A program made the position numbers and the translations under genes. From assembly GCA_030062745.1 (NCBI GenBank), contig CP099841.1:12838970-12902969 (forward strand): a stretch of DNA of 64,000 nt, given 5' to 3'. Each line of letters starts with the position of its first letter. Position 1 is the first letter of the stretch. The notes beneath the pieces were generated by a model. The model saw only the letters and a program-made list of their open reading frames with translations. It did no database searches and was not told the origin of the DNA. Shown in pieces: positions 34,019 through 44,550 of the stretch. Source of the stretch: Capitulum mitella. Taxonomy: Eukaryota; Arthropoda; Thecostraca; Pollicipedomorpha; Pollicipedidae.

Positions 34019-34660
34019 CATGTACTGCTTTTGATTTACGCCGAAAAACGTAGAAAATACATTATTTCCTCTCGAAAAGAAAATTTGTCGTCACTGCCGG
34101 GCTGACCACCAGTCGCCAGACGCTCGCGTAGGAATTTTTGACGTTTCTGCGTTCAATGCTTGTTTAAGTGATATCTCGACGCTGACTGGTCGTCGGTCGG
34201 ATCCAAGGTCCGATGAAGAGTAATAAAAAAGTTTTGAATACACTAATGTGTACTGTAAATTAACTTTGAAATAGAAATGTTAGTAATAACGGTTATTTTA
34301 CATAACAGCGCCGCTTTCGCGACAAATGTTGCTCGTATAAAACAAAGACTCCGAGTGCCGCCGATTATTATTGGACGATTGCCTGTGACGTCAGGAGGTA
34401 TTAATCAGCTGATCTGTTGTGTCATTGTCGGTAATTAGATATAGAGGTGGTGTATTACAGTTTGAAAGTGAATGTTGTTTGTTATCCGCGAAAATGGTAA
34501 TACGGGAAAAACGTTGGGAACAGGGGGTTTTGGGTGGGGTTTTTTGTATGTCGCAACAGGGGGCTTTAGGGAGCTTTTTTCTTATCGGACCAGTGACTGC
34601 TAACAGTGTTATCGGTGGCAGGCGGTGGCCGTGCTATGCATGAATGCTGTGTTCGGCGAT
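34019..34660. other. Spacer between left arm and BEL/Pao fragment
   Basis: No coding motif recognised. The sequence includes G-rich TGGGAACAGGGGGTTTTGGG near 34515-34535. Confidence 0.4.
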
Positions 34661-35245
34661 ATTGGTATGTCCTTTCAGTTTCTGAACAGTATCCGGGTAC
34701 GACTCCTCAAGTCGCGCAAAGTGATGTTGCATGGTGGCAGCCAGCAGAAACGGTGAACAGGTCAGTCCAAACACCCCAACGCGCATCCTGTACTCCTTGA
34801 ACCTGAGGGGCTCCTGGTCTATTTCTAACGGCTCCACCCAAAGAAATCGCACAAAATCCCTATCCTTTTCACTGAGCTTGACCCTCAGAAAGGCTTCCTT
34901 GATATCGGCACAGATGGCGATTTTACCACAGCGAAACCTCAACAGTAAGTCAAACAGCTTGGCATTCAGGTTGGGGCCAGGCATTAAACACTCATTAAGG
35001 GGGCTTCTACCCTTACACTTAGCTGAGCCGTCGTAAACAATGCGGAGCATGTTAGTAGCACTTTGCTCACGAACCACAGCCCGATGAGGTAGGTAGTGGC
35101 CATCTGCAACAGGCTCCATTGAATCCTCAAGGAACTCTGCATACCCATCTGACACCAGACTTTGAACTTTCTCATTATACAGCTGCAACAGCCCTGGGGT
35201 CTTCTTAAGCTTATCTACTTGCTTTTCCAGACGCCGTTTCGCCAC
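34661..35245 (-). pseudogene. BEL/Pao reverse transcriptase fragment, truncated
   Basis: This is the reverse transcriptase N-terminal half of a BEL/Pao LTR retrotransposon, the enzyme that copies element RNA into DNA. Visible family blocks are HYLPHRAVVRE, RIVYDGSAK, ADIKEAFLRVKL and FGLTCSPFLLAAT. The first catalytic Asp (in ADI) is present. Homology stops soon after the LAAT-type block, before the YxDD catalytic box, so the rest of the polymerase, RNase H and integrase are missing. It lies in a different frame from the protease part upstream, so the polyprotein is broken at about 35230. Confidence 0.85.
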
Positions 35246-36423
35246 CTCAAAGTTGGGGGGGGGGGACTGGACGTACCTTTCCAGGGCAGGGTCACGTACT
35301 GACCATCACTGTCAGGGATCTCAGTAACCTTGTCAAGCTTTGGCTTTCTGCTTTCATCTAAATCATTTATCCCTACTGCCTCTATCTCCCAGAAGGCTTT
35401 CAGCTGAGAGTCGTTGTCCTCAGAACAGCTCTGCGTGTGAACAAACATCACAGTGGCCTCAGACACAGCGCATGGAATGGAGACACTGTCCACACATCCA
35501 GACACCATCGAGCCAAATATAGTCTCCAGAGGCACCAGGGACTTATCCAGCCTACAGACACGTCCAGTCACCACACTCCAGTAGAAGTCTGCTCCTATCA
35601 AGACATCTACAGCCTCACTAGCCACATGATCTTCACCAATAGGCAGACAGATTCCCACCGCTACCAGCTTTTCTTTCACCTTTTGTCCCAAGACTACATT
35701 CACTGGGGAACAGATGTGATCAAGTTCCAGAGCCTGCATCACAAGAGACTGCTTTTCTCCACCCACCTTCAGCTCTACTTTCCTGTGAGCTGATGAACCA
35801 CTGGCAGCCTGCACACCACCAACACCACTGATAACCAGGGTTTCTTTACCCACTTGACTGAGGCCCAGTGCCTCTGACACATCTTTACGGATGAAAGACC
35901 GCTGAGACCCAGTGTCCAGCAGGATCCTCACCTTCTGGCTTCCAGAATTTGCCTTCAGGTCAGCAGACACGGTCTGCAACACAAACTTACTTGCCTCACC
36001 AGAGGAACTGCAGCCAACTATCACCTGCTCCTCAGATGTAGGCAGACTCACAGTCTTACCACGAGGTGGGGCAGTCACTGGGATAGTGGCTGATGCTGCA
36101 TCGCTCCAAGTGAGCAATGCCTTACGGCACAGCACAGTCTGATGCATACCTCCACAGGTCTTACACTTTACTCTAAACCGACACTTGACAGACAGGTGGC
36201 CAAGTCTGAGACACCGAAAGCATGCCTGTGCTTTCTTAAGCAGAGCCAGGCGCTTATCTACACCCATCTGCTGCCCACAGCTGTAACTGCACAGAACACA
36301 GAACACACACAGAGACTTAGGAGACTTCTGTGTAGCAGTGGTCAAGGCATGTACAGATCCTACAGACCTTTTCTGCTTTGTTTCATCACATGAGTTTTCA
36401 TATTCCATTTTCTCCCTGATCAT
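35215..36423 (-). pseudogene. BEL/Pao nucleocapsid and aspartic protease region
   Basis: A 402-codon open stretch. Near its start is a zinc-knuckle region, CFRCLRLGHLSVKC followed by CKTCGGMHQTVLC, the RNA-binding part of Gag. Then comes a retroviral-type protease with the catalytic triad in ILLDTGSQRSFI and a later VLIGADFYW block, as in the DUF1758 domain of Pao elements. The C-terminal part leads toward the reverse transcriptase (AFWEIEAVG). No stop interrupts this segment, but frames change at both of its borders. The first Met is not a real start, because the region belongs to a polyprotein. Confidence 0.85.
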
Positions 36424-37289
36424 GGCCTCACTGCACAGGAAGCCTATGATGTCTTCGACTGTTGGGGGTTGCTGTCTGACCTCTGCCTGTTGAAATGAAC
36501 AGCTAAACTGGGAGCCATCTTTGACTCAACCAGGGGCGCACGTATCAAATCGTGACTGGCCACATCCACACCAAGAGCCTTCAGTGCACGACAGCGGTAC
36601 TCCAAGTTGTCCAGAAATGTTTGCAGTGAAGGAAGAGAATCAGAATCCATGCTCTGCATCTGGACAAGTTTTCTTACATGCGAGTTGACAACCAGCTCCT
36701 CTCTACCAAATCTCTCCTTCAGCAGTGAGAGTGCAACTGCATGATTTGCCCCCCACAGATGAAGGCCAGCAACAACATCTTCAGCCTTCCCAACCACCAG
36801 TGACCTCAAATAAGTCAGCTTCTGGATATCAGACAGGCCAGTGCTACCAATAGCTGCCATGAAAGACTCATGGAAAGCTGGCCAGTTCTCCAGATCACCA
36901 CTGAACTTTTTTTATATCAAGTTTAGGCAAACGCACGTGCTGGGACTCTCCACAGGCCCTCCCCCATTCAAGTCAGACTCCTGTAGCCCCAACTCTATTT
37001 CACTCTCTACTGCCAGGCTGCGCATGAACACATTACTAAGCATCCTGTGCTCTCTAAGCTCAGATGCCAACTCGTCGGGCTCTAAAGGCAGACCTTTGAC
37101 AAGCTTCAAAGAGTTCTGCACTTCTAGCTCATAAGATTTCATGATCTTTATCTCCTGCAGCAATCTACCAGGCTGACTGCGATCGCAGCTGACCGAGATC
37201 TCGGCCTGGACCCGAATGTCTTCTGCCAACAGCTGGCGGCAGGCCACAATCTCGGCCAGCTTCTTAGCAGACTTCTCCATTTTGCTCAT
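36424..37289 (-). pseudogene. BEL/Pao Gag N-terminal region, broken
   Basis: Two blocks in one frame, separated by a stop near 36912 at a run of A residues. The first (37289-36912) starts MSKMEKSAKKLAE and is mostly helical. The second (36860-36444) has LSDIQKLTYLRSLVVGKAED and LLKERFGREELVV, the DUF1759-type Gag core of Pao elements that assembles the particle. A further frame change lies near 36440, before the zinc knuckles. No LTR pair was found. The sequence upstream at 37300-37750 may hold leader or LTR sequence, which cannot be proven without a second copy. Confidence 0.8.
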
Positions 37290-38046
37290 CTTTCCCAGTG
37301 AAATATGACGAGAAATTAGTGTGACTTGGCCAGGTGAATCTCGATACCGGGGTCAAAATCCAAATGAGTGTCGAACGCCTCGAAGTTCAAAATTGCTATC
37401 AGAGAAATATTCCAATCCGGCCCGGAGGACCAAATGATCATAAATATGCGATCACAACCGCTGGGCGGACCACTTACCTCCGCTGGTTCGAAGAAATAGC
37501 TAAAGGAGAAGGCAAAAGTAACAAAGGGAATAAAGAGGTAGGGATAAGCCCTAAGAACAGTCCAAAGTCAGTCAAAAGTCAGGGCTGGTGAGGTTACGGA
37601 AGAAGGAAAGACAAAAAAGCTAAAGAAAGGTAAAGTTCCTGTCACGAACCACTCCTCACTGCACCAAAGCACCACCATCCACAATCCAGTAACGCCCGCA
37701 ACAAGCTCACGAGGCCAAGTGCCATTGGTCTGGAAGGTCCAGTTTGATGTTAACTCAGGTCAAGGCTGGGTCAAGGCCAACAATCAGAGATGAGAATTAT
37801 ACCTTCCATTATGAAAAGAAACATTGGAAAGCTAAACCAAACTTTAAATTAATTATTTTAACGATTATCTTATTCACTGTTCTGCCTTGAAAACCGAAAA
37901 TTTTGCTTTTATTGTACCATATGTTTCTCTAAATAGATCGACAAGAAAATACAAATGCGACGCGCCTCCCCAACCCACTACTAGACTACAGCCATTACAA
38001 GTCGAGCTTCTTGGGACGCCTGATGTTCCTGCCACTTCTTGTCTGT
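37290..38046. other. Possible BEL/Pao leader or LTR; otherwise unannotated
   Basis: Lies upstream of Gag on the minus strand, where an LTR and primer-binding site would be expected. I see no certain TG...CA boundaries and no second LTR in the window, so this stays a position-based guess. Confidence 0.3.
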
Positions 38047-38315
38047 TTTTCCTCAAACATTGCATTTTAAGCATCATATAACCATTGTTACGATTCTTTT
38101 CCCTCAATGTAAGCGCTAGTTTAAAATCTTACTGTTGACCAACGTCTATCATAAAAGCTGTTTTTGAAAGCCATGTATTTTTTTCCTTCAGCAGTGTCAA
38201 AAATGGCTTGAGGTGCCTCGCAGTAAACGGGCCTGGTTCCAGCTTTGGGCAAGTAAAACTGAGGAAGATTGCTCAGTAAATAGGATGACACGTGTCATTG
38301 CGCCGCAGTTGGATA

Positions 38316-39494
38316 CATAGGTGTGATTTTCGGAAAATGACTGTGGGTGCCCAAAACGCATATGGGGACGTCCAGACATTGCGTATCGGAAGGGGGACGT
38401 GGTCGTGACAGGCGTTTATGCCTGAAATTCAGAGAAATGAGTTTAAAAAGGTATTACGGGAGGTAAATTACGGATGATTTCCATAAATAGTAGATCGCTT
38501 TATGGCGGCAACATCACTTAAGGCAATATATCTGGTTTTTCGGATATCCCAAAAACGCCTTACGGGGAATATTTAAGATTGGCCATGGATTATCATTGAA
38601 ATGAAAAATGCATTTTGGTCAACTTAGACCAACATTTCATGCATTTTAGTTGTTGTATTTATTAACAGTGATATCGATAGGCAAAATACAATACGCAGTA
38701 TTAGAGAAAGGTGTCAATGGCGAGCGGAAAATACATAGGTAAACCTTGGACGCACCAGATGATTACCCAACACTCTGCCTTGCTGTGCCAGATGCAGCTA
38801 CAAACGGCAGCGACGATTGTTTTGATAAACAACACTCACGTATTTCGACTTATTCACGTAATAGATACCCGCGAGGGAGATTCGAGGAACAGCAGCAGTA
38901 CTTACCTGGAGCCATGATGGCTGCTCTCATAATTTTGATGTTCGTCAACTGCTGTAAGCTTCGACATCGCTGAGTCTATCGACACGCTAACCCGATTCAT
39001 CGGCGATTTTAGTGTTGAAAAGAACATGGGTAAACAGATTAAACTTGGGCTGGCAACCAGCGTACTCACCTACCCAGCAAAACATGAGGAAATGAGTTTG
39101 AGTTGGAAAGAATGAATGGTACCTACGCTTTGATTCATAAAAATGTCATCTTCATTCGTACGTGCACAATTAAAAATCACGATTTGATTACATACACTCC
39201 CTTTAATGGAGGACCTTTCTCCAGGACCAGTTGATAATTCGGCTTGACACAGTGTTACTCGGAGGGTAGTGGGGAAAAGCAACTGATGGTTGACAGTGGG
39301 GTGAACGACTTCCGATTATTGTTTACAAAGCTGATTTTAGGCGGTCAACGTCATGGGGCTGAAAATATAATTATATTTCAATATTTAAACATAAGTAAAG
39401 TTATGGGTGCCCAAATGGTATTGTGGATGCTCATTTCCATTTTGTGCGTGCCTGGCACAATGCACCCACAATGCGACAGGAAACCACGCCCCTG
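38316..39494 (-). mobile_element. hAT-like non-autonomous element
   Basis: A 1179-bp insertion in the right arm, flanked by 8-bp duplications GTTGGATA (38308-38315) and GTTGGATG (39495-39502). The left arm has the target once (CATCCAAC). The ends CAGGGGCGTGGTTTCC (minus strand) and CATAGGTGTGATTTTC (plus strand) are imperfect inverted repeats. An 8-bp duplication with CA(G/T)RGG ends fits the hAT superfamily. No transposase frame. A minus-strand ATGAGAGCAGCC...CCAG|GTAAGT motif at 38906-38930 looks like a tiny first exon but is unsupported. Confidence 0.65.
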
Positions 39495-40066
39495 GTTGGA
39501 TGTGTATCGTCAGTCCCTCGTCGATCAGCTGACGTCAACGTTCTCCACGCCATGCACGCCCCGGCAACTGCTGCCACCTGCAGCTGCCAACTCCTACCAC
39601 CTCGGTAACAACGGCAACTCCCAGTTATGAGCCATACCGCGAGATGGCATGCGCAACACAAAACAACATCAAGTTTTGTGAAGCTGCTAGCTGCTACATG
39701 AACTCTGAAAACGGCAAGGAAAAAACCGGAGGGAGTTTCTCCATACGGGAATAGGGATAACGCTCGCGGGAAAAGGGCGGGGCGGTTAAGATTCCCGCAA
39801 ACTACCTTCTTCAAATAAAAAATATGCAGTACAGAGGAAAGAGGGCGAATTGCGCCCCATTAAGCAAAAACGCAGGGTGTGAGTCACCATTGAGTACCAG
39901 AAGCAAAGTAGTGCAGGCCATTCTTTGGTTTATTCAGTGTTAATTGTTAAAAATATTGCACAGCATGGTTTATCGATCAGATGTGTCCGTATGGTGCAGA
40001 TATCCAACGATACATGACGTATCCTACTCCTACCCTCACATTTATGCACTACAAAGAAGCACATGA

Positions 40067-40745
40067 TTAAAAACGTATGTATTCCATCGATAGAAGGTAG
40101 GCATCTGAGACGCCCAGTACAGAAGACACTGCCTTTTTATCTCGCGTCTTTATTTTTTGTGTGCCAAAAAACTCAAACAGAATCGCGCTAGCTCTGCGTG
40201 ACTGTGTATCCGAACCGACACGTATCATTCTATAAAAGGCCCAATGCAACAGTTGACGGCCATCGCATTTTGGTCGAGCTCAGTGCCCTTGACGACCCCG
40301 ACTTGCCTTTTCATGCGACGACTTCCTGTGAAGGCGTCACAGTCGGAATGGCTGTCTCATCGACATTATAAATCCTGGATGAAATACAAATGTGCTTATC
40401 CATCAGGATCATCAGGTTGCTGGCGAACAGCTTTATTTTCAGCCTCCTGGGAGGCGGCCAGCGCCGCGATGTTGGTCGCCTCTGGAGAACGTATTGCAAG
40501 ATGGGGGTGTCGTGCCGTAAATCTTTGCAGCCAGTCTGTTCCGGCCATGCTCAAGGCCTTATGAAAGGGATGGTCAAGCTGCATGTGTTCCTCAACATGA
40601 TATGCAAACTTTCGGAATTCGGCTTTAGTCACGCCATACACGATGTTCGACATTTTCAGGACGTATGCCTCTAACTTCTTCGCAGACAGAAGGAAATATG
40701 GGCTTTCCCCCTTTTTGGGGAGCGGGCGGAGTTCCGTTCGAGTTT
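40067..40745 (-). pseudogene. pogo-like transposase remnant, right copy
   Basis: Counterpart of 31413-32110 on the other strand. Readable blocks are YGVTKAEFRKFAYHVEEH, MAGTDWLQRFTARHP and, in another frame, RIYNVDETAIPTV. Here AIRSPEATN replaces the TMRSQEVTN of the left copy. The frame is broken between the DNA-binding and catalytic parts, and the last two catalytic acids are not present. Confidence 0.7.
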
Positions 40746-41290
40746 CTCACTGGGCAAGAGGCGTGGTCTCGAAAAGGGGTCCATGAGATAGCGTGGCAAG
40801 GAAAAGATGTAGATTAGGAGTACAGTTAGTGATACCGAGTTCGAACTGCTCCAGTGGGCTCCTTAGCAATGAGATAAACGGGTTCCGCCCCAGCGAGGAA
40901 TTGGATGGGAGGGGGAATTCCAAAATCCAGGCCGTTGCATGGAAAACATGCGTTGCATGCTTTCCACGGAACGCACATAACGTAGGTAATGCATGTCGCA
41001 AAACTTGCAGAGTATGAAAAAAGGAGTAGCTGTCCTCCCCTCCTCCTTCCATGCGGAGATGGTACGTACGGGATATTAGATCATGGCTTTGGGATTATAC
41101 TTGGTATTTATGGGGTCTATATTTTTCTGGACCTGGCGTTCTCACTTTATCTTAAGTGTTTGGGTACTTGAAAGGTTTTGGGTGCCGCATCCCGATGTAG
41201 GTAACGCCCATGCATATTTGTACGCTAAATTTTAAAAAAAATCTGAGGATTACTAAATTCAAAAAACAATCTCAAGTTTTAAGTAATTTT

Positions 41291-42654
41291 TATATGATCA
41301 CCGTATAGGCCACCATTCGAGGTCACAAGTCTGTTATCTTTTTCATTCACCTCCAGGTCCGTAGCATCACTGATAAAAAATATGCCTGCACACATTGCTC
41401 GCCTTTTTTTATTAACATGCTCGCTTTTACATCCCGAACAACTAGCTGAAGCGTGCTTACAATCCAGCTGAAAGGCTTTATATTGTCTGGAAACGCGAAT
41501 TCAAAACGGTATACAATCCAATTCGTAGTGCAGTCGGCCACATTCAGTTGCGTCCTGCTAATTGCGCTCCCGCGGCGCATTTGCCATGGGCGCAATTCAA
41601 GTTATGGTATGTGTGCACAATAGCGCGGAAACCGGCGAGAAGTTTGTCATGCTTAGGAAGGTTTTACATGAATGCAGTTATGTCCTTGTCTCAGAAAATA
41701 CCCTTCGAATGTCGTACATTCTATCAAACCTTATAGTCAGCACGACAAAAGGGCCTAATATAGTTAAAGAAACCCGTTATTTCATTAGAGAGCATGGAGT
41801 GTGCGGCTTACCTCAGTTCTCCCAACGCTGGCACGGGAAAAGCGTAACTCTGGTGGCGATTCGGTTTTCAAACAGAGCAGACCAAAATATAAGGTAGGTT
41901 CGCGAGGATGGAGGTGGGCGCAGTTAGTCAGGAGGGCGCAGTACACCCACTTTCCCCTAGCTGATCTGATAACATTCCATGTGTACCCCCCAAGAATTAC
42001 CAGGTAATATCGAATTGTGACGTATTTCTCGAGCGTTTTTCCAGATCTGATCAATATTTTAACTTAATCCCCGGAAGCCTGCCGAGATCTGGGGCAAATT
42101 TCAGATACAGGTGTTTTCGGGTATGTGCTTGAGAGCATATCGTAGTTTGAAAGATCGATTACTTTCGAATGCATTGTCATGTAAAATTACTGGGCTTGTT
42201 GTACTTAAAAATCGGTTTAAACCGGTCTTAGAGTAGCTTTTGTCGCTTATTTCAGTGATGGGAATGATTCGTAGGTAGCTTGGCTCGCTGATCATAAGAC
42301 AGGTCCGTGATAATCAAGCATCATTTTCGACTGTAGCAGCGTAATAAAGACTGGCTGTGATATTCGGCATCTCGTGAACGTGATCTTGATCTCAACAGAA
42401 AAACAATAATGACAAACGATTGGCCAGTTTCAAAAACAGGTGACTTCAGAAGCGTGGTTGTTTAGCCGGAATTTGCAGTGGCATTAATTATGATCAACTT
42501 TCTTTCGCTGTAACCTGAGAGGTTACTAAGCGACCTGAATGGATAATTTCTTGTATCATTCACCCTCGTTTTTGTTTTGACACTCACTGTCGATTACAAG
42601 AGGAATGGCTGGGGACGGCAACATATCCGGGGCCGTGGATCATCAAATTCCTTT
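41291..42654. other. Unannotated stretch
   Basis: Open frames on opposite strands at 41347-41595 and 41562-41897 have no domain I know. Nothing repeated was noticed. Confidence 0.4.
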
Positions 42655-42785
42655 TTAAGAGGATTGCAATCCAATCCCAAATCCTTAACACCAAAAGGAA
42701 TGCAGTCCAATCCTAAATCTCACAAAACCGGAAGGATTGTAGTCCAATCCGTACTCCATTTTGCAATCCTTTCTTCGAATCTGGA
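42655..42785 (+). repeat. Short tandem repeat with internal dyad
   Basis: GGATTGCAATCCAATCC, GGAATGCAGTCCAATCC and GGATTGTAGTCCAATCC recur about every 40-47 bases, ending with TTTTGCAATCCTTTC. Each unit is partly self-complementary (GGATTG...CAATCC). Confidence 0.7.
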
Positions 42786-43479
42786 TTTTCACTGAAACAG
42801 CCGCAACAGTACAAACCATGGTGTTTGTCGCAATGGGGATGAACGCCATCCATCGTGCCACAACCTTGGACCCGTTGATGAATTTGTATTTAATGAGACA
42901 TTAAGTAAGAAACACTGAATGTCCTTCTTCCCCTACAATTAGACAGTTTGTTTGGGTTCAGGAAAAACATGATCTCGTTTTCCACGCAGCCACGTCACGT
43001 CACGTCACGCCTACGTCGCGGCCAACGCCTAGCTTCTTGAATACAAGGGATCCTGGACAGCAGGAGGGCAGAGAAGACGTGTCCTCCAGCTGCTGATGAG
43101 GGAACTTTCCCTCCAACTTTTTCGCAACGCCAGCCAGCACGGCCAGCTTCGAGAGAAATTTTGTGTTCTGAGACGCCTCAATACTTTGTTACATTATACC
43201 ACTAGCCGACGCTGAATAACCTCGCTGGTTGTGGTCTGAGACGTAGCCATGACTCGGTCTCGGAGAGTCAAAACTCGCGTTAAACCTCTTCCCCAAACCA
43301 ACGAACCAACCAACGTCAAATCAGAAAAATGTCTCGAATTTCGCCCACTTTTCTCACGGGCCCCTAAACATACCAAAAATAAGAACACATACAAAAAAAG
43401 CATACCAAAAATACACCGACTGATAGTTTGCATGTTGTTTCCTCGGTGCTACATTGACGGCCGCTCGTGACAAGATGAC
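42786..43479. other. Unannotated stretch
   Basis: No gene recognised. Contains a CACGTCACGTCACGTCACG run near 42993-43010. Confidence 0.4.
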
Positions 43480-43534
43480 AGAATGAAAGGGACAGAATGA
43501 CAGAATGAAATGACAGAATGACAGAATGAAAGGG
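43480..43534 (+). repeat. (GACAGAATGAAA)n simple repeat
   Basis: Consecutive ACAGAATGAAAGGG, GACAGAATGACAGAATGAAA and ACAGAATGACAGAATG words. Confidence 0.85.
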
Positions 43535-43590
43535 TTCTTGTTAGTCTTGCGAGCAGGCCCGGTTCGATTCTCTGTGGCGGATTTTGTTTC
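43535..43590 (+). other. tRNA-like B-box segment (possible SINE head)
   Basis: GCGAGCAGGCCCGGTTCGATTC contains a good RNA polymerase III B box (GGTTCGATTC), with flanking bases resembling the T arm of a tRNA. No convincing A box precedes it, because the simple repeat occupies that position, so it is at best a decayed tRNA-derived SINE head. Confidence 0.25.
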
Positions 43591-43814
43591 TTCTGATCGC
43601 GTCTTTTTACCTTCGCCTTTTCCTCTCTTTCATTGGCAGGCTGACCTCTGACTTAGCAGGATTCCCCCAACTGACTTCAGTAGTGCGTCGGCGAGCGCTG
43701 GACAAGACTCGCTGTCGTGCGCGTGCGATCAGGGCTACTCTCTGAGGTACGAGGAATAAAAAAAATTATCCACTATCACACTACGCTGTGGTCGTAGTTT
43801 CTTCAACCACTGGA

Positions 43815-44250
43815 AAGGCGACCCCGATGGCTCAAAGGGAGCCCCGGTGTCTCCAAAGAGTGCGCTGGAGGTTTTAGGATGCGTCCTGATGGCTAGAAGG
43901 ACGTCCTAAAGAATAAAGGGCGCCTCAAACCAGGGTGGCATCCCTGAGGAATCCGAGGACGTCCCTGTCGTCTGAAAATATATTTCGAAGATTAGAAGGA
44001 CGCCGAAAGAGTCTGGACGGCCCAAAACCTGGAGGGGCACCTCAGTTGGCTCAAAAAGCATCCCTGATGTATCAAAACGTGTCCCGGACTTTGGAAGAGC
44101 GCCCTTAAGAACAGGAGGGCCCCCAAACCCCTAGAGGGTCGCTCCGAGGATTCCAACGGCGCTCCCATTTTGGTCCAAAAATGGAAGGACGCCCTGAGGA
44201 AAAACAGAGCACCCCAAACTCTTGATTGGCGTCCCTGTGATCTGAAATGC
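43815..44250 (+). repeat. Degenerate 20-21-bp minisatellite
   Basis: Units such as GCGTCCTGATGGCTAGAAGG, GCATCCCTGATGTATCAAAA and ACGCCCTGAGGAAAAACAGAG recur about every 19-22 bases. On the reverse strand the word order TCAGGGGCGTCCTT resembles the array at 22790-23550. Confidence 0.65.
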
Positions 44251-44267
44251 TGTCATGTTTGTATGAT

Positions 44268-44273
44268 ATACAC

Positions 44274-44310
<37 letters not shown>

Positions 44311-44326
44311 CATACATACATACATG

Positions 44327-44380
<54 letters not shown>

Positions 44381-44382
44381 GA
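44268..44382 (+). repeat. (TA)n microsatellite with (CATA)n
   Basis: Alternating TA runs on both sides of a CATACATACATACATACATG core. The tyrosine/isoleucine-rich open frames here are artefacts. Confidence 0.97.
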
Positions 44383-44550
44383 TCTGCATACGTGATCACC
44401 GTCGAGCGCCGTTATCAGGGTCTGTTTTGGCGTTGGATTGCTAATGTTTCGGAGTAGAGCCGCATGGTTTATTTCGGCTGGGTGCCCAGTGCAATGTCAT
44501 TGGATGACCGATGATGAATAGTTACCTGGTACCGCTTAACACGCGCACTG

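Larger units (their letters stand above)
38047..41290 (-). repeat. Right arm of the 10-kb inverted repeat
   Basis: Inverted counterpart of 30935-34018. It is interrupted by the hAT-like element at 38316-39494. Its outer boundary, near 41290, and inner boundary, near 38047, are where similarity to the left arm fades. The arms differ by scattered substitutions and small indels, so the duplication is not recent. Confidence 0.8.

Noticed and set aside
38906-38930. Minus-strand mini first exon with a perfect CCAG|GTAAGT donor
   Set aside because: Only eight codons, no partner exon, and it lies inside a hAT-like insertion; likely chance.
44105-44444. Tyr/Ile-rich open frames on both strands
   Set aside because: Translations of (TA)n microsatellite sequence.
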